This document shows positions 1-12,900 of a DNA stretch of 64,000 bases, one piece after another; within the stretch, counting starts at the first letter, position 1, and each line of letters opens with the position of its first letter. The notes beneath the pieces were generated by a model that was not told the DNA's origin, ran no database searches, and was given only the letters and a program-made list of their open reading frames with translations. Origin of the DNA: Cinnamomum chago (Eukaryota; Streptophyta; Magnoliopsida; Laurales; Lauraceae); assembly GCA_038049695.1 (NCBI GenBank), contig CP142451.1:128360001-128424000 (forward strand). Direction: 5' to 3'. Position numbers and translations under genes: made by a program.

Positions 1-806
1 AGGATCTATTCATCTGAAAAAAGAGGAAAAGAAAAAAAAAAGGTTGTTTGTCAGATGATGCCCACTGTCAAGTCCGAGGTCATAAAATAGATAGTGAGTA
101 GAGAAATAGCAAAGTGACTATTTTGATTGTGAGTTTTATGGCCTTTTAGCATATTATTATCAATTCTGTTGGACAACTTTAAAAAAATAAAATAATGATA
201 GATCCAAATTTTCTCTTATAATTGGTAGGGCAATGAGCCTCACAGAATATTTGTAATGCTCATTTGCGTGCATGAGATTGAATACATAGGAATTCTATAA
301 TTTTAAAAGAGGCTTAAATTGAAAAAAAATAAAGGTGAAGACCTATGAATGACAAACAAATAATCTCTCGTATAATGAAAAATGAATTTAAGGGGCGTCA
401 AATCATATGGTAGGTTTATCTAATTGAGCTGATATTTTGCATACCCTACCCAAGAAGAGACCTCTCTATCCATCCTATGGCCAATGATAGTAAAGGATAC
501 AAGAGGGCCCTATGAACAACAGGATCCCATAAGCATATATGTGGTTTGCTCTTAGGTGAAATTCTGCCATGGCATCATTGGATAAATCATTGTCTACAAA
601 TGCATTTTCCAACACATTGATCAATTTAACACGGTATGTCACAATGACTTGGGGCCATTCAGCTTTAGGGCATTTTGATGTCGGGAATCCCTGACGGCAA
701 TGCACTTATTATTCCTTAAAAATTCTGAGTTTCATGTTTGACAGGTTAGAATTTATATAGCTGACCATGTGATTGCCACTTTTGGCTTTCAAAATTTTCA
801 AAATTT

Positions 807-1005
807 AGGGCCCGTTTCTATATTAGAATTTCTCAAAAGAATTTTACATGAAAGGTCCCAAATGACTTTGGAATTTCAAGAATTCCTCCATCTTCGTATT
901 TTGGTAGAATTTCTGAATGCTCAAGTCCAACAAAACATTTATAATTAATTACACAATATCTAAGAATTCAGAAATTTCAAAATTCTAATAAAAAAACATG
1001 CCCTA
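807..1005. mobile_element. MITE-like segment with short terminal inverted repeats
   Basis: The left end reads AGGGCCCGTTT and the right end is the near-complement AAACATGCCCT. Both ends continue into TTAGAATTTC-like sequence in inverted orientation. This is the layout of a small non-autonomous TIR transposon of about 200 bp. No clean target duplication is visible (TTA on the left, TAA on the right), so the superfamily is not assigned. Confidence 0.45.
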
Positions 1006-1700
1006 AAACAGTACTTCACCGTTTGAAATTCCACCTCTCTGAAAACAGTCCAACAATTCAGAGTCCTCATTCACAAAATTCTTGCAAGCAAAAAGCCCCA
1101 AAACCAAAGTCACACGCAAAGGTGAACCAAAGTCACAAGCTAGAAGATTCAACAGCAGTGTAAATGAAGCATGGAAGATAGCTTCCAACAGTAAATGAAT
1201 ACGTCAGGATTGACTGAATGAAGTTTGAAGGGCATAGAAATCGACAGATTTGCTATCAAAGAACAGGTATTGAATTCTGTGGTTGCCTTTGATCCCAATT
1301 GAATCCCAACCCATCTGGTTAAGAAATCAAAAATCTAGGTCAAAGTCATGTTTAGATATGTAGAAAATAATTTAAAAGAAATAAATGTCTGGGTCACTTC
1401 ATACTATTCTGAAGTCATATGCCCTTCAATATCAAATCCATTGATGGACAGGTTTCCTCCACTATTTCTCCTCTTGGATTTTTTAAGCATGTGCCTTAGA
1501 TTAGCTGTGGCCCCACCCTTCTGACAGGAATAGGAACTGGGTCCCACTAAAAACATGAGGACTGCGGTAGCTGGGACATCATGGTCAGAACCTCTTGCTC
1601 TATTCAAGCCTGCCGTTTAAATATAAACAAACATATAGGTGGGTAGTTATATTAACTATGAAAAAAACTGAGAGAAGGTATGGTGCATTCACCTACACCA

Positions 1701-1703
<3 letters not shown>

Positions 1704-1739
<36 letters not shown>
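1704..1739. repeat. (CT)n microsatellite
   Basis: Uninterrupted CT dinucleotide run of about 36 bp. Confidence 0.95.
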
Positions 1740-1743
<4 letters not shown>

Positions 1744-2301
1744 AAAAAGGCAGGATTCAAAGCTACACTAGTGGGGTTGAACTGCCCATTTTTCTACTTT
1801 GGCTCAAAAATCATTTAAATTTGCCGTTGGTACTTTTATTATCATCATCAAAGTCTTATTCTATCTAACTACTACTAGCGAAAAGAATTCAACTCTAACT
1901 CAACTCTTAACTCGAAACAAATTCACTTGAATAACTCAACTCTAAAATCAACTCTTACCATAAGCTAGTTTTGAACGATCATATGCAATCAGCAGAATAA
2001 TGGTTCATTTCCAAAAACAAATTGGATTAACTTCATAAACAAATGGGTTTTCTCCGTAGATATCAATCATTTTAACTACATTGATAGTTTTTATTAGTCC
2101 CCAATTTTCATGATTTTCCTTGTGTTTTCTTGTCCTTGAATATATATCTAGAACAAATTAACAAATGGTCTGATCAAATTATGTCTGCAGGGAGTTCTTG
2201 GGTTTATAGCTTGATAGCATGATGTTTAATTAATTCCAAGACCACACTGATCTTTTTTAAAGAAAAAAAATATATAAAAAAAATATATAAACACACTGAT
2301 C

Positions 2302-2331
2302 TATTATTATTATTATTATTATTATTATTAT
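2302..2331. repeat. (ATT)n microsatellite
   Basis: About ten uninterrupted ATT/TTA triplets. Confidence 0.95.
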
Positions 2332-5300
2332 GGCAATGTTTGCAGTTTGGAAAAGGATATTTCATCTTTTAATGGCCCAACCCAGAAGAATTATGCAATT
2401 ATGCAATAACTATTCAAAATCTTCACTCAAATAGTATCTTTGTAACCCTTTCCTGGTTAACGGGGTCTTTTCTAGAATCCTTGGGTTTCAGTGCTTTTTA
2501 AAATTAATACCAACCCTTGGGTTTTAAATGGTTCCCAAAACTAAAACCCAAGTCAAGAAGAATTTTTTTATAAACAGCCAGAATGTTTGTAGCTCAGGAA
2601 CCATTCAGCCTATTAAGGCCCACCTTGCTCCCTAGGATCAATCTAACCCCTTCCATTCAGCCCTCTATCTACCATCCTGCAACTAGCACATGCCCAATTG
2701 AGACTCATTAGGGCCTTCAATTGATCATCTCTCACCCATTCCACTTGAGTCTAATGATAGTATTTAAACAAATTTGAAGCTTCAAAATAGTACCGCACCT
2801 AATTGAATATTCCCCACTTTTTATACTGAGACAGCTCATAAGAGACCTTTCAAACTTTAACTTCCAACCTTAATTGCCCTATTTCTAGGTAAACCTTACA
2901 GGCTGAACTATTCTAAAAATGGAAATGATGTGGATGTTCCTGAAAATGACTTGGGAAAAATAACATGAATTAAAATGATATGAAGCCAAAACATTGAAAG
3001 GAACTCATGGTTCCAATCCATTGTATGTATAAATCTATAAAACAAAGATTCATTCATGGTGCCGGGACAACCCATTGGTTTGTGGATCCTACCTCCCCTG
3101 AACTTTTCTGGGAAGCTTTCCCACAAGTGATAATTCTCCAATCAAAGTCAGAGTTATCAGATTACCTTTAAAAATGTTTTTTAATAATTATACTGGAATA
3201 TATTACTCATTGTGACATGGGACAACCAGTTCCAGTTCAAATTTTCATTTATTTAAGTACCCTAAAGTCTAAGCAGCATCCAGTGTTTGTGTAGCCTTTA
3301 AAACATTTGCCTCTGTAATTTATACCATGATGTAATTAGTAATCGAAGTATCATCCAAGAAGTATAGCAGCCACAAACACCTTCCTAACCCCCCAACAAA
3401 TGAAATATTTGAAAGGTTATGCTTGGATCTTTCAATGGTTGCAAATGGGAAGATATAGAAACAAAACCCCAGCAATATTTATAAGCTCATGTTTGTGGTT
3501 TAGAGAACAACGCTGACTTAAGTAGAACTAGTCTAACTGGGTGCACAACCTGCATTTTGGGGCCCACTTGAACTAGTTGCATCTATAGTGGAGTGTTGGA
3601 TAGAAATCGAATTTTATAATTTACAACATGGCGTAAATTTTAATATATTGGTGATCATTATTGAATCAAAACAAAGATAAATGAACAGTTCCATAAGTTG
3701 TCCCTATGAGATGATGGTGATCCTCATAATCAGCAGAAATATATACATGCAAGTGGCTAAATGGGCCCCACAATGTAGGTGCACAGGAAAATTATCATCA
3801 CCAACATAAGATGAGATGATGACATCCTTAATTAGGTGACTGTCCCTTCCATTATTTATCATGAGTAATCCAGTGTATGGGATTTGTAGATTTTCAACAG
3901 ATGAGGTGACCATATATATATAAAATTGTGCATTGACCTGTTCTGGGGGCTTTTTCCTTCCAATCCACTTTTATTTAAGCCTTTCTCGGGTTGCTCTTTA
4001 TTTTGTACATCTAGCCTCAACTTTGATAAATTTAAGCCATTCACGGTCACCACTTGAATAAGTGTCAAATTGAGTATGATGCTGATGAATTTGAGGTTGG
4101 CGAGTGTGAATGATCATGAGGTGGATTTTTCAAAGGCGGACCACTGTAAAAATGAAGAAGAACATGAAAAAAGCTTCAATAAAAAGAGGGTTGAAACTAG
4201 AAAAACCCCATTTCTTGTAATTTCATTTGTAAATTCTTGTCGATCAGCCTTTATAACGCCTGCTTTTTAGATGGTCATGTGCTCTGTTAAGAATCTTTTT
4301 ATCTTAATCAGCCTTTGTTCTTCTGCATTGGTGTGCACCATAGTCACAAAACATGGGTCCACTGATAACAGAATGATGATATATGGGATGGTTGAATATT
4401 CCCTCAAATCTTCAAGTGGCATTAAAAAAACACCACCTTATTAGCAACAGATTGTGACCCTTGACTTGAATATGAGTATATTATTCAAGATCGTGGGTTT
4501 ATTATGTGAAAAAGTGATATATGGTTAACTAGAATCTGAGCCATTCGTTCTTGGTTGGCCAATGAATATTTTAGAAGTAACATTCCAAAAAAGGACACTA
4601 GATAGCACCATTTTCATTTTCTTCTTCCTTGATCTTTTGGAGGAAAACATTGAGTCACTTTCTGTTCAGTTTAAAAACTCGGATGAGGAGTTGGAAACAT
4701 GTATGGCCTGCCCATCCCTCATAGAACCAACTTGCATGGACAACTATTGTGTGCTTTTTTGGGGTCGGGGTCTAACCCACCCGACCTGCCCACTCAGAAG
4801 AAAAGTAATTCTAAACACAATCCTATCAAGAAAGAATAAAAAGTGTATGTAGATGAAAACAAAAACACAAAGGATTATTTTAGTTTAGTTTAGCCTGTTT
4901 TGATTTATGCCCCCGCTTCAACACTTGCAACATTATATTCCATGGAAAAATGGTAAAATAAGCAGACAATAGCGTGACTACTAAAATTTTTGCAAGGGAT
5001 CTCCAATAATCTTAATTTTTTCATAGCTAGCTCCGCGTTGTCATTGAGGGACATCTCTCTTCAAAAGATTATAGGAAGAAGTGATGACAATATGAAAGTA
5101 GGACTTAATCCAATCAAATCTTGAATCTACTTTAAAAAAAAGACAACATCAGCCAACTGATCTAATTAAACGAAATTTTGGTTTCAGAATATAATGTCTC
5201 AACAAACCGTGCCCCATTATTGGGACCAAGGGTTATCTCCAAATGATCAAATGGAATTGTTCACATTATTGATCTTTTTGCATTGGGATCAATATATATA

Positions 5301-5649
5301 TGGGGCAAGATCCAATAAAAACAAGGGCACATTTAGTAACTGAAGAGGAATTCATGAGTAATTTATAAAGTTCAGGATTTCGCAGTGTCCCTAGAGTAGG
5401 AAATATTCCTCATTGAGGATTTGTATAAATGATGGTTCCAAATCAACATGCAACGATGTGTATAGCTGAAAAAAACTGGTAACAAAGTGTAATCCAAATC
5501 CTATAGAGTGGGTTCACAGTTAGAAGATTTTTATTGGCCCCAAATCCTTATGAAAAACAGTAAGAAATCTCCTGAGATTTAACTGCGAAATATAACCCCA
5601 AGACAATGAGAAGAGACAATAGAACCATGGTCTCAGACTTGGGCAAGGA

Positions 5650-5939
5650 GAGTGAGTCTAGTTTTATTCTATTGGGTAGTCCCACAGACCATTTTTTACG
5701 AAAGTATTGGCAGCAAGTGGGCTGACATTTGTCATCGTCAGCCTTACAGTTTTCTAAATTGCCAAAACCATATCTACCGACCGCAGGGTCTTATGGGGAG
5801 CCTTGGGGGCCTTCGGTTCTTCCCTATTGTCATTTGTCACTCTCGCCGTCCCTTTTTCACATCTCCTCCTACCACCCTTCTTCCCTTCTCTCTTACCGTA
5901 ACCATCCTCTTACAATCATGCAACCAAAGCACCGACAGG

Positions 5940-6007
<68 letters not shown>

Positions 6008-6106
6008 CTCTCTCTCTCTCTCTCTCTCTACTTTTGGTTATGAAACTACCTTATTTTATGGATATTCGAATGAATAATTGATGCAAATCTCCATGATGTT
6101 AAGGTC
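5650..6106 (+). promoter_or_regulatory. Leader region of the 5-phosphatase gene with CT tract, possible 5'UTR intron and upstream ATGs
   Basis: Pyrimidine-rich sequence precedes the start codon at 6107. A good donor (CAG/GTAATC, GT at 5939) sits just before a CT tract of about 85 bp (5943-6028), so the tract may lie in a 5'UTR intron. If this region is not spliced out, two upstream ATGs at 6040 (13 codons, stop at 6079-6081) and 6081 (stop at 6120-6122, overlapping the main ATG) would precede the coding start. Which case holds cannot be decided from the sequence. Confidence 0.4.
5943..6028. repeat. (CT)n microsatellite, interrupted once
   Basis: CT dinucleotide run of about 85 bp with one ATT interruption near 6004, lying 80-165 bp upstream of the 5-phosphatase start codon. 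Confidence 0.95.
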
Positions 6107-8502
6107 ATGTGGCCTAAATTAGTAGCTAATAAGATACTGCGCAAGAGTTTGGGAAGCAACCAATTCGTCACAGACTTTACAAATGCCGAACCATTACTAG
6201 AATATCCAAGTTCAAATCAGACAATAATTCCTAAGACTCTCTCAAATGACCAAAAGGACACCAATAAGTACAAGTAAGTTCATCTAGAATACTCTTCTCT
6301 TTTCTTTTCTTTTTTAACCTTTTTTTCCAACTCGTTTCTTTAATTCATGGGTTTATCGGGAGTTTTTCTACTAGTAACATTTGATTGAATCAGTTAGTAG
6401 AAAGAAGAATATTATAAGATTGAAATTTATCTGACTAGATTTTATGCATTTGATTGTTTGAGTAGAGTTTTTGTTAGTACATGGAACCTTGGAGGCATTG
6501 CACCATCTGATGACTTGAACTTGGAGAATTGGCTTGATACATCCAGCAATTTATGTGACATATATGTTCTTGGGTAATTTCCAAACTTGTTATTATTACA
6601 TAATTTACAAACAAGATAAGAAATTTTCTTAAAAGTTCCTAATCTTTCATTTACATGTCTTTATCATTGTATTTAGGTTCCAAGAGGCAGTGCCTTTGAG
6701 TGCTGGAAATGTTCTAGGCCCAGAAAATATTAGAATCTCCACCAAGTGGAATTCATTGATTCGTGCAGCTCTGAACAAGAGAATACCCTCAAAGAAGAAC
6801 CAAGAGCACAAGGCAGGGAAAGAGCCAAAGATTTTTCCAGTAAAGGATGGTGATTCAAGAGAAAGTATCCCACCCAACTTCAACTGCATCATCAGCAAGC
6901 AGATGGTCGGAATCTTCATCTCCGTATGGGTACAAGGCGACCTCCGGCAATATGTTCGGCATCCAAGCGTCTCCTGTGTTGGTTGTGGAATCATGGGTTG
7001 CCTTGGAAATAAGGTGTCAACACATTACTTCATAACAAAACTTATCAAAAGTTATGTAGTTATTCGTATCAAAGATTTGGCTCGGGATACAATAGAGTCG
7101 TGAAATGGAATTTATATTGCTAACTCAAACATAATTGGGATAAGGCTTTCATGAATTAATTGATTCATGTAGCTAATCTCATAGAATACTTAAATAACAT
7201 TATTTTATATATAATTTTATGTTCCAAAAGCTTCAATTTTTCATTTATATATATATTTCTGTTTTCTAAGTTGTAATGAAAACTTTATATACAGGGTTCG
7301 GTGTCCGTGAGATTCTTCTTGCATGAAACAAGCTTCTGCTTTGTATGTAGTCATTTGGCTTCAGGAGGAAAAGAAAGGGATGAGATGCATCGAAATGCTG
7401 ATGTTGCAGAGATTTTGTCTAGGTCGATATTTCCTCGTGGCCGTTCTTTTGATTTGCCAAGAAAGATTCTCAATCATGAGTAAGTCAATTGGATTAGTTC
7501 ATATATTATTTCAATGCATATGTGTTGGTATACTCTGAGAGAGACCTCTGATGTTTATTTATGGTAGGCAACTGTGAGAGACACCATGTGGAGCTCACAT
7601 GGCCCCCAGTCACTCAATAGAGGATGGAAAGGTTTGTGCATGGATGGGGGATTGATTAAAAATCAACTTGATTGGATTTCAAATGATCAAGATTTTAAAG
7701 CTTCAAGATCTTGGAATCCCAACATAAAATCCAACCATAAATACAATTCTGATGAGGGTCAGATTGGAGATGGTGCCGGCTGCCGGTACATAAAGCCATT
7801 GCTACAATAGATTCTATAGGGGGCTCACCAAATCTGCAAAATTTTACATGTGGGGGTCCGTCAAAAAGAAACCCCCACCCCCGGGAATTGAGGATCCTAT
7901 ATAGTACCATGTCTGTTACATCAACATGTGCAGGAACATTGGCAAGAGAAAATTCCCCTGCCAAATCTTAAAAGGATCTAAGATCATAGAGATATGGGCT
8001 CTAAAACCCAGTGGCCAAAAACCCAATCGTCCGCGCGCACAATCCAGATGGGTGTAAATTGGTGGCAATTCATAAGATAGTGTACAATTCATAAGATAGT
8101 GTATAGTAGGCGAGGACTTGGATCACAGGTGGACTCCATATGGCTCTTGCTCATGCACTCAAAATAAAATTCTTAACATATTAAGTACAAACTGGAGCCG
8201 TTTAATACATCTACGTTTTGAGATTACACAACATAAAATTATTTCAAATAAATGTTTGTGCGCTTTAGATTATTTGGAAAGGTTTTTGTAGATGTATAAT
8301 TTTTTAAAAAAAAATCTATTTGAATGATCAGCTCCATTTCAAACAAATAAGATTTTGCTAAACAAGCCTTTCAATTTTTTTTCTCACTCAGTCAACGGGG
8401 CTAGGACCCATTAAAGACCCCATCTACATCCCCTCAGTGTCATCCAGAAAGGGCCACCCCTAGTATGGCCCCGCTGCGATGGTCCCTCCCCCCACCCCCA
8501 CC

Positions 8503-8545
<43 letters not shown>

Positions 8546-10408
8546 CACTGAATGGCCACTGGACCCAATTTGAGCTCCATACAGACTTATGATCTCATCA
8601 TTTAATCCAAGTTCAAACGGGTCTTTACCGTTCATTTTTTTAGGGCCGCAGGTTTCCATCATAAAAGCTCCGATGGATAAATCCATCCTCTCCCAGTTAA
8701 ACCTTGCAACAATATGTAGGTATTGGTCCCAACCAACCATGTGAGCCCCACAGGCTCTTGTGATAATGATCATGGTGTGAACATAGTTGCGTAGATCTGA
8801 ATCTAATGCATGTATGCATCTCTCTCTGCGCTTGTGTGTATATAATATACTCATGTTTGTATTTATATATGTATATATATATATATATAGATGAATAGAT
8901 AATATATTCTATGGGCTAGACTAGTTAGAGCTGGATTTCATGTTAGTTGCTGATTATACAAAGAATCATGAAACTAAAGTATCATTTTCCCTCTTAAAGC
9001 GTGGGAAAATATGGGTCGTTTGTATATTTTAATATATCCCAAGCTATTGATTCAGGTGTTATTAGTGATCTTGTTCCGTTTACTTTCTACTACAAAATTG
9101 GTGTGGTTGTTGAAAGTTGGAACTGTCTACAACCATTCTCTTCCCATCACTGGTTTTCCTTAGGCACTGTGCTTTTTTTTATTAGCAATCATAGTAGAGT
9201 GATTAGAAGTAATGTATTGAATGGGCAGTTAAACCACCTTCGAAAAAAGAAAATGCAAGTTGATGGATCATCTAAATCAGCTCGAGATTATGAAAGATCT
9301 TAACAACCGTAATCTTGGATTATTATAAACCATGGAAGTGAAGTGCCTCAACTCCATTATAATTGTTGTCATTTAAGACAATGCTTGGCATTCAGATATT
9401 TGACTTAACCAAGATTGAATCAACCCAGTGAGCAGACTCACTTGACTCGAGACCCATCTTGTTGAGTTGAATCTCCTAGATTCTGTTGAGCCAAAACGAG
9501 TTTTATATACAATGGACATTGAATAATCCCATTAACCTCCACTTGACCTGTCACAATCTAGAGGCCTCGTTCATTAATTCTCAATTAGATATAAATAATA
9601 GTAATACTTTTTTTTCTAAATCTTTACTGACCAATGATTAATCCCATGCAGTCGGGTAGTTTGGCTGGGCGATTTGAACTACAGAATCTCAATGCCAGAG
9701 TCCACGACTCGATCGCTTGTTGAGAAAGGGGATTGGGACACCTTATTAGAAAATGATCAGGTACCAAAAACAAAAAAGTCCATTCATTCAATAGTTAAAA
9801 TTTGTTTTAATTAGATCTTATTCTTAGCTCAGACACAAAAATATGAAATCTCTTTTCACATGAAGCTAAGGTTTCTTCTTATTTTTTTATGTTTCTCTTA
9901 AATCCATGAAGCTAAGGGTTGAACTCTCAGAGGGTCGAAGTTTTGAAGGTTGGCATGAGGGAATCATTGAATTTGCTCCCACTTATAAATACTATCCAAA
10001 TTCCGACAAGTACTATGGGTGGAACCAAACTAAAAAAGGCGAAAAGCGGCGCGCCCCTGCATGGTAAGTCATGGCTATATATGCACATCCACCCATCTGA
10101 ATGCCAGTACAGTTTATATTTTACAACATATGATCATGAACCCATAGAAGGTGTTTTGGTGTAGGTGTGATAGAATTCTTTGGTATGGGAAGGGATTGAA
10201 GCAAAAGGTGTACAGCAGGGGTGAATCAAGATTGTCTGATCACAGACCTGTTAAAGCGATTTTCAACGTGGAGGTGGAAATCTTGAGAAATTTCCAAGCG
10301 TTTGAGAGCATCTTCATGTCCGAGAGATTTGATCGATTAACTGCTGATTTTGAAGTACTTACTCGTGATGATTTTCTAAGTAATGGGAGATTTAGCTGCC
10401 GGATTTGA
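6107..10408 (+). CDS. IP5P: Type I inositol polyphosphate 5-phosphatase (7 exons, 433 aa)
   Basis: Exons: 6107-6273, 6466-6573, 6677-7013, 7295-7479, 9652-9760, 9912-10063, 10165-10408. All introns are GT-AG and the exons sum to 1302 nt. The start gives [13 protein letters not shown], the usual opening of plant type I 5-phosphatases. Family motifs follow in order: STWNLGG near residues 60-66, SHLASGG in exon 4, catalytic WLGDLNYRI at about 270-278, PAWCDRILW at about 351-359 (its W codon is split by intron 6) and SDHRPV at about 377-382. Enzymes of this family remove the 5-phosphate from inositol phosphates such as Ins(1,4,5)P3 and from phosphoinositides, and so damp phosphoinositide and calcium signalling. 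All catalytic motifs are intact. At 433 aa it is at the short end of the family; the segment between exons 1 and 2, longer in some relatives, is absent here. The paralogue cannot be fixed without a tree. Intron 4 is 2.17 kb and TE-like; the others are 101-281 bp. Confidence 0.93.
7480..9651 (+). other. Long intron 4 of the 5-phosphatase gene
   Basis: GT at 7480 and AG at 9650-9651 join GA/T (Asp266) in frame. The intron holds an AG microsatellite (about 8503-8541), an AT tract (about 8868-8888) and no coding exon that I recognise. Open frames inside it have no family motif. Confidence 0.8.
8503..8541. repeat. (AG)n microsatellite in intron 4
   Basis: AG dinucleotide run of about 39 bp inside the 5-phosphatase intron. 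Confidence 0.95.
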
Positions 10409-10540
10409 AGTTTAGTGTTCTTACCAGTTTGTTTTAGCCTGATGTGATAGTTTTAGAATGAAGATTGATTATAATGTATGCATGTATCTTACCAGACCTG
10501 TATAATGGTTGTGATTTGTTTGTGGATGTTAAAATACTAA
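10409..10540 (+). other. 3' flank / probable 3'UTR of the 5-phosphatase gene
   Basis: T-rich sequence directly after the TGA stop. No single clear polyadenylation signal can be chosen. A MITE-like element begins at 10541, so the transcript probably ends before or inside it. Confidence 0.4.
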
Positions 10541-10955
10541 GGGGCCTGTTCGTTTGTATAAAATGGATAAGGAGTTGAATTAATACATAAGAATTCACAG
10601 TGGAATGAGCTCCGGGGTCAAAGGATTATTAAAGAGTTCTTAGGGGTGAAGAATATAAGTTGGAGATATAAATGGCATGGTACCTTGATCGACTTTCCTA
10701 AGTATTAAATTTTTAGGGTGATGGTTGGGTATTCATTTCTAATCTTCCTCATTCTATTTTCATCGAAGGGTAGGCTACTTTAAGGTCAATCTTCATTTTT
10801 AACCACATATATAAATACAAACCAAGATAATATTCAATTACATGAAACAAATAGGCCCTAAGGAATGGAACAAGATTTTTACTTTTAGAGCTCCAAAAAA
10901 ATGTTTTTACTTTCTCTGCCTTTCATACAAAAAAGCGGCCGTACAAACATGCCCT
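10541..10955. mobile_element. Tourist-like MITE, possibly nested
   Basis: The left end GGGGCCTGTTCGTTTG, preceded by TAA, is matched in inverted form at two places. One is GAAACAAATAGGCCC followed by TAA (ending near 10857). The other is CGTACAAACATGCCCT (ending near 10955), which is flanked by AATATTAA against AATACTAA on the left. The TAA duplication and the TIR are typical of PIF/Harbinger (Tourist) MITEs. The second right end suggests nesting or a longer relative. Confidence 0.5.
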
Positions 10956-11257
10956 AATATTAACAACTAGATGGACCATGTTAAAATACAAAGTTTGGAT
11001 CCTATCAATGTTAGCTTCTTCTGATCATATAATGAGTTGGTACTCTAGAGCAAGGTCCATCTATTAAAAATATTTGTCATTAAAAATGAATGCTCTATTA
11101 AATAGATCATATTCTCTACGAATTTTACTCCAATAAGAATCCATTCACTCATGGAATCTTTCCAGGCATTCAATCACATATTAATTAGAATGGCAGAACT
11201 ACAATACAGCGTCACTACTACATTGTTTACCAGGCCTAATTAGAAACCCATACGATC

Positions 11258-11449
11258 TTAGATGGGAGCAAACTGAGCATCAAAGTTGAATGAGGATGTT
11301 CCGTAGTTGTCAATGACATACAGGAACCAGACAATATTCCTGTTATGGACAGTGAGATGGACGTTTCCAGGCTTCTTCCCATCCTCTTTAAGCTTAGGAG
11401 TTGGGCCCTTTATATAGAATGTTTGTTTTATCAGGAAAGACATCTTCAT
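11258..11449 (-). other. Unidentified open frame on the minus strand
   Basis: A 63-codon frame ends in VIDNYGTSSFNFDAQFAPI with non-repetitive, protein-like composition. A second minus-strand frame just upstream (about 11400-11490) would read on only with a frameshift. I do not recognise the family. It could be the decayed last exon of a gene or chance. Confidence 0.2.
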
Positions 11450-11995
11450 ATGTTACATTGGTTATGACGTTCCATTGTCCCAGACATCTAGTAGAAACAT
11501 CCAAGTTAAAGAAGATATGTTTTTGAATAAGTCAAAAATCATGGCCATCACATACATACATATGGACAAGTGAGTGAGTTTTCTTTGATTTTTAACAGGT
11601 CAACTGAGACTAGCTCAATGAAAGAAATTCCTAAACAAACCAGAATCGTCAAAATAGAACTGCCCTGATTAGAACTTAATGTGCATTTCTCCTGGACTTC
11701 CGGGTCCCCAATCTGGATTAGGCTCAAAGGCGTACCCTTTCACTGTTGGCGTCGGCACATTCTCTTCTCCATAGCAAACTCTATTGGAAATCCCATTACG
11801 GTAGATGAAATAACTGCCTCACAAAAAAAATTCTCTTATGCTGGGATTTGTGTAAAGCTAGATCTTAAAAAACCAAAGCCCACAACTGTAGTGGTAGATT
11901 TGGCCGGTGATTCACTGGTGGAAGTAGAAATTATCTATGAAAACCTTCCATGCTCCTCTTGTCTTGGCTATGGCCATGGAGAAGGCTTGTGTCGA

Positions 11996-12900
11996 TGTTA
12001 GTTTTTTTTTTTATTGGCTAATTCATGGGTTGGACAAAATTCTGGGTCCATTGAGTTGTATTTTCTAATTTATTTTAGAATGGACTGTGGATGTGTCGCC
12101 GGAAGAGCTAAAGTGAAGAATAGAAGAAAAGAGCAAACTGGGCGAAATCCCCCAGGCCCGATCAATCGGAGCCTCGGCCCGATCAATCGGAGCCTCAGAC
12201 CGATCGATCGGTCAGAAAAAGCATCCAGTTATTTGGATGGTCCGATCGATCGGACAAGGTGCGCAGATTTCGGGAAAGTCTCCAGTTTCTATACGAACTT
12301 GTTTCCTTTTGAGACACTATTTCCCAGTTTGAGTCCTACTTGTGCACTAAGTCTAAGGCATGAATTTTGGGCTATTTATAGGGTGTTATTCTCAACCCTA
12401 AAGTAAGGTGTGCATATTGGACACACACACAACTCTCATTAATCTGAGTCGGAGATATCTTTGAGAGAGTTTATTCTCTAGAGCCATTGAGAGACTATTC
12501 TAAAGAGTTGTTCTAGAAGGTTGTTGTTGCTTTTACTTTTCTTGTAAAAGATTGATCATCTTGGTTGACAAGATGAGAGGAGATCAAGTAAGGAGAACGG
12601 GGCAGGTGGATGTCGTGTCAGTGGATTCTTTGCAAGAATAACTACAGTCCTTAGGTCGAGGTACAGACTGAGGTAAAGGAGCTTGTGAGTATATCTTGTA
12701 ACTGTTCGTGAACTCTTGATTTCTAGTTCGTGGTTTTTCTCCCTTGATAGGGTTTCCACGCTAATTATTGTGTCTGCCTTCTTGTGGTGTGTGATTGGTA
12801 GATAGTTAGTTCTATATTACCTGATTGGTTTATTTCTGCTGCATTGATTAGTTAAATTAGAACTAATAATCCATTCTGGTAGCCCTCAAGGGAAGTTTCA
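11996..12900 (+). mobile_element. Copia-type solo LTR inside the LINE (905 bp, TSD GTCGA)
   Basis: It begins TGTTAG and ends TTTCA, flanked by the 5-bp repeat GTCGA at 11991-11995 and 12901-12905. No internal retrotransposon domain or second LTR is present, so it is a solo LTR left by LTR-LTR recombination. A relative in reverse orientation sits at 35882-36710. The copia assignment is from LTR style and size only. Confidence 0.85.
12157..12260. repeat. Palindromic GATCNATCGG motifs within the solo LTR
   Basis: Two direct copies of CCGATCAATCGGAGCCTC are followed by GACCGATCGATCGGTC and CCGATCGATCGGAC. Each is a near-perfect palindrome. The reverse-orientation relative at 35882-36710 keeps only a trace of one. 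Confidence 0.85.

Larger units (their letters stand above)
1..5640. other. AT-rich intergenic spacer, no gene recognised
   Basis: No reading frame here resembles a known protein. Open frames are short (under 100 codons) and lack conserved motifs or credible splice partners. Visible structure is limited to a CT tract (about 1704-1739), an ATT tract (about 2302-2331) and a MITE-like segment at 807-1005. The final part probably contains distal promoter sequence of the 5-phosphatase gene downstream. Confidence 0.6.

Noticed and set aside
5729..6043. Open frame with a long Leu-Ser repeat peptide
   Set aside because: It is a CT microsatellite read in frame, with no conserved sequence around it.
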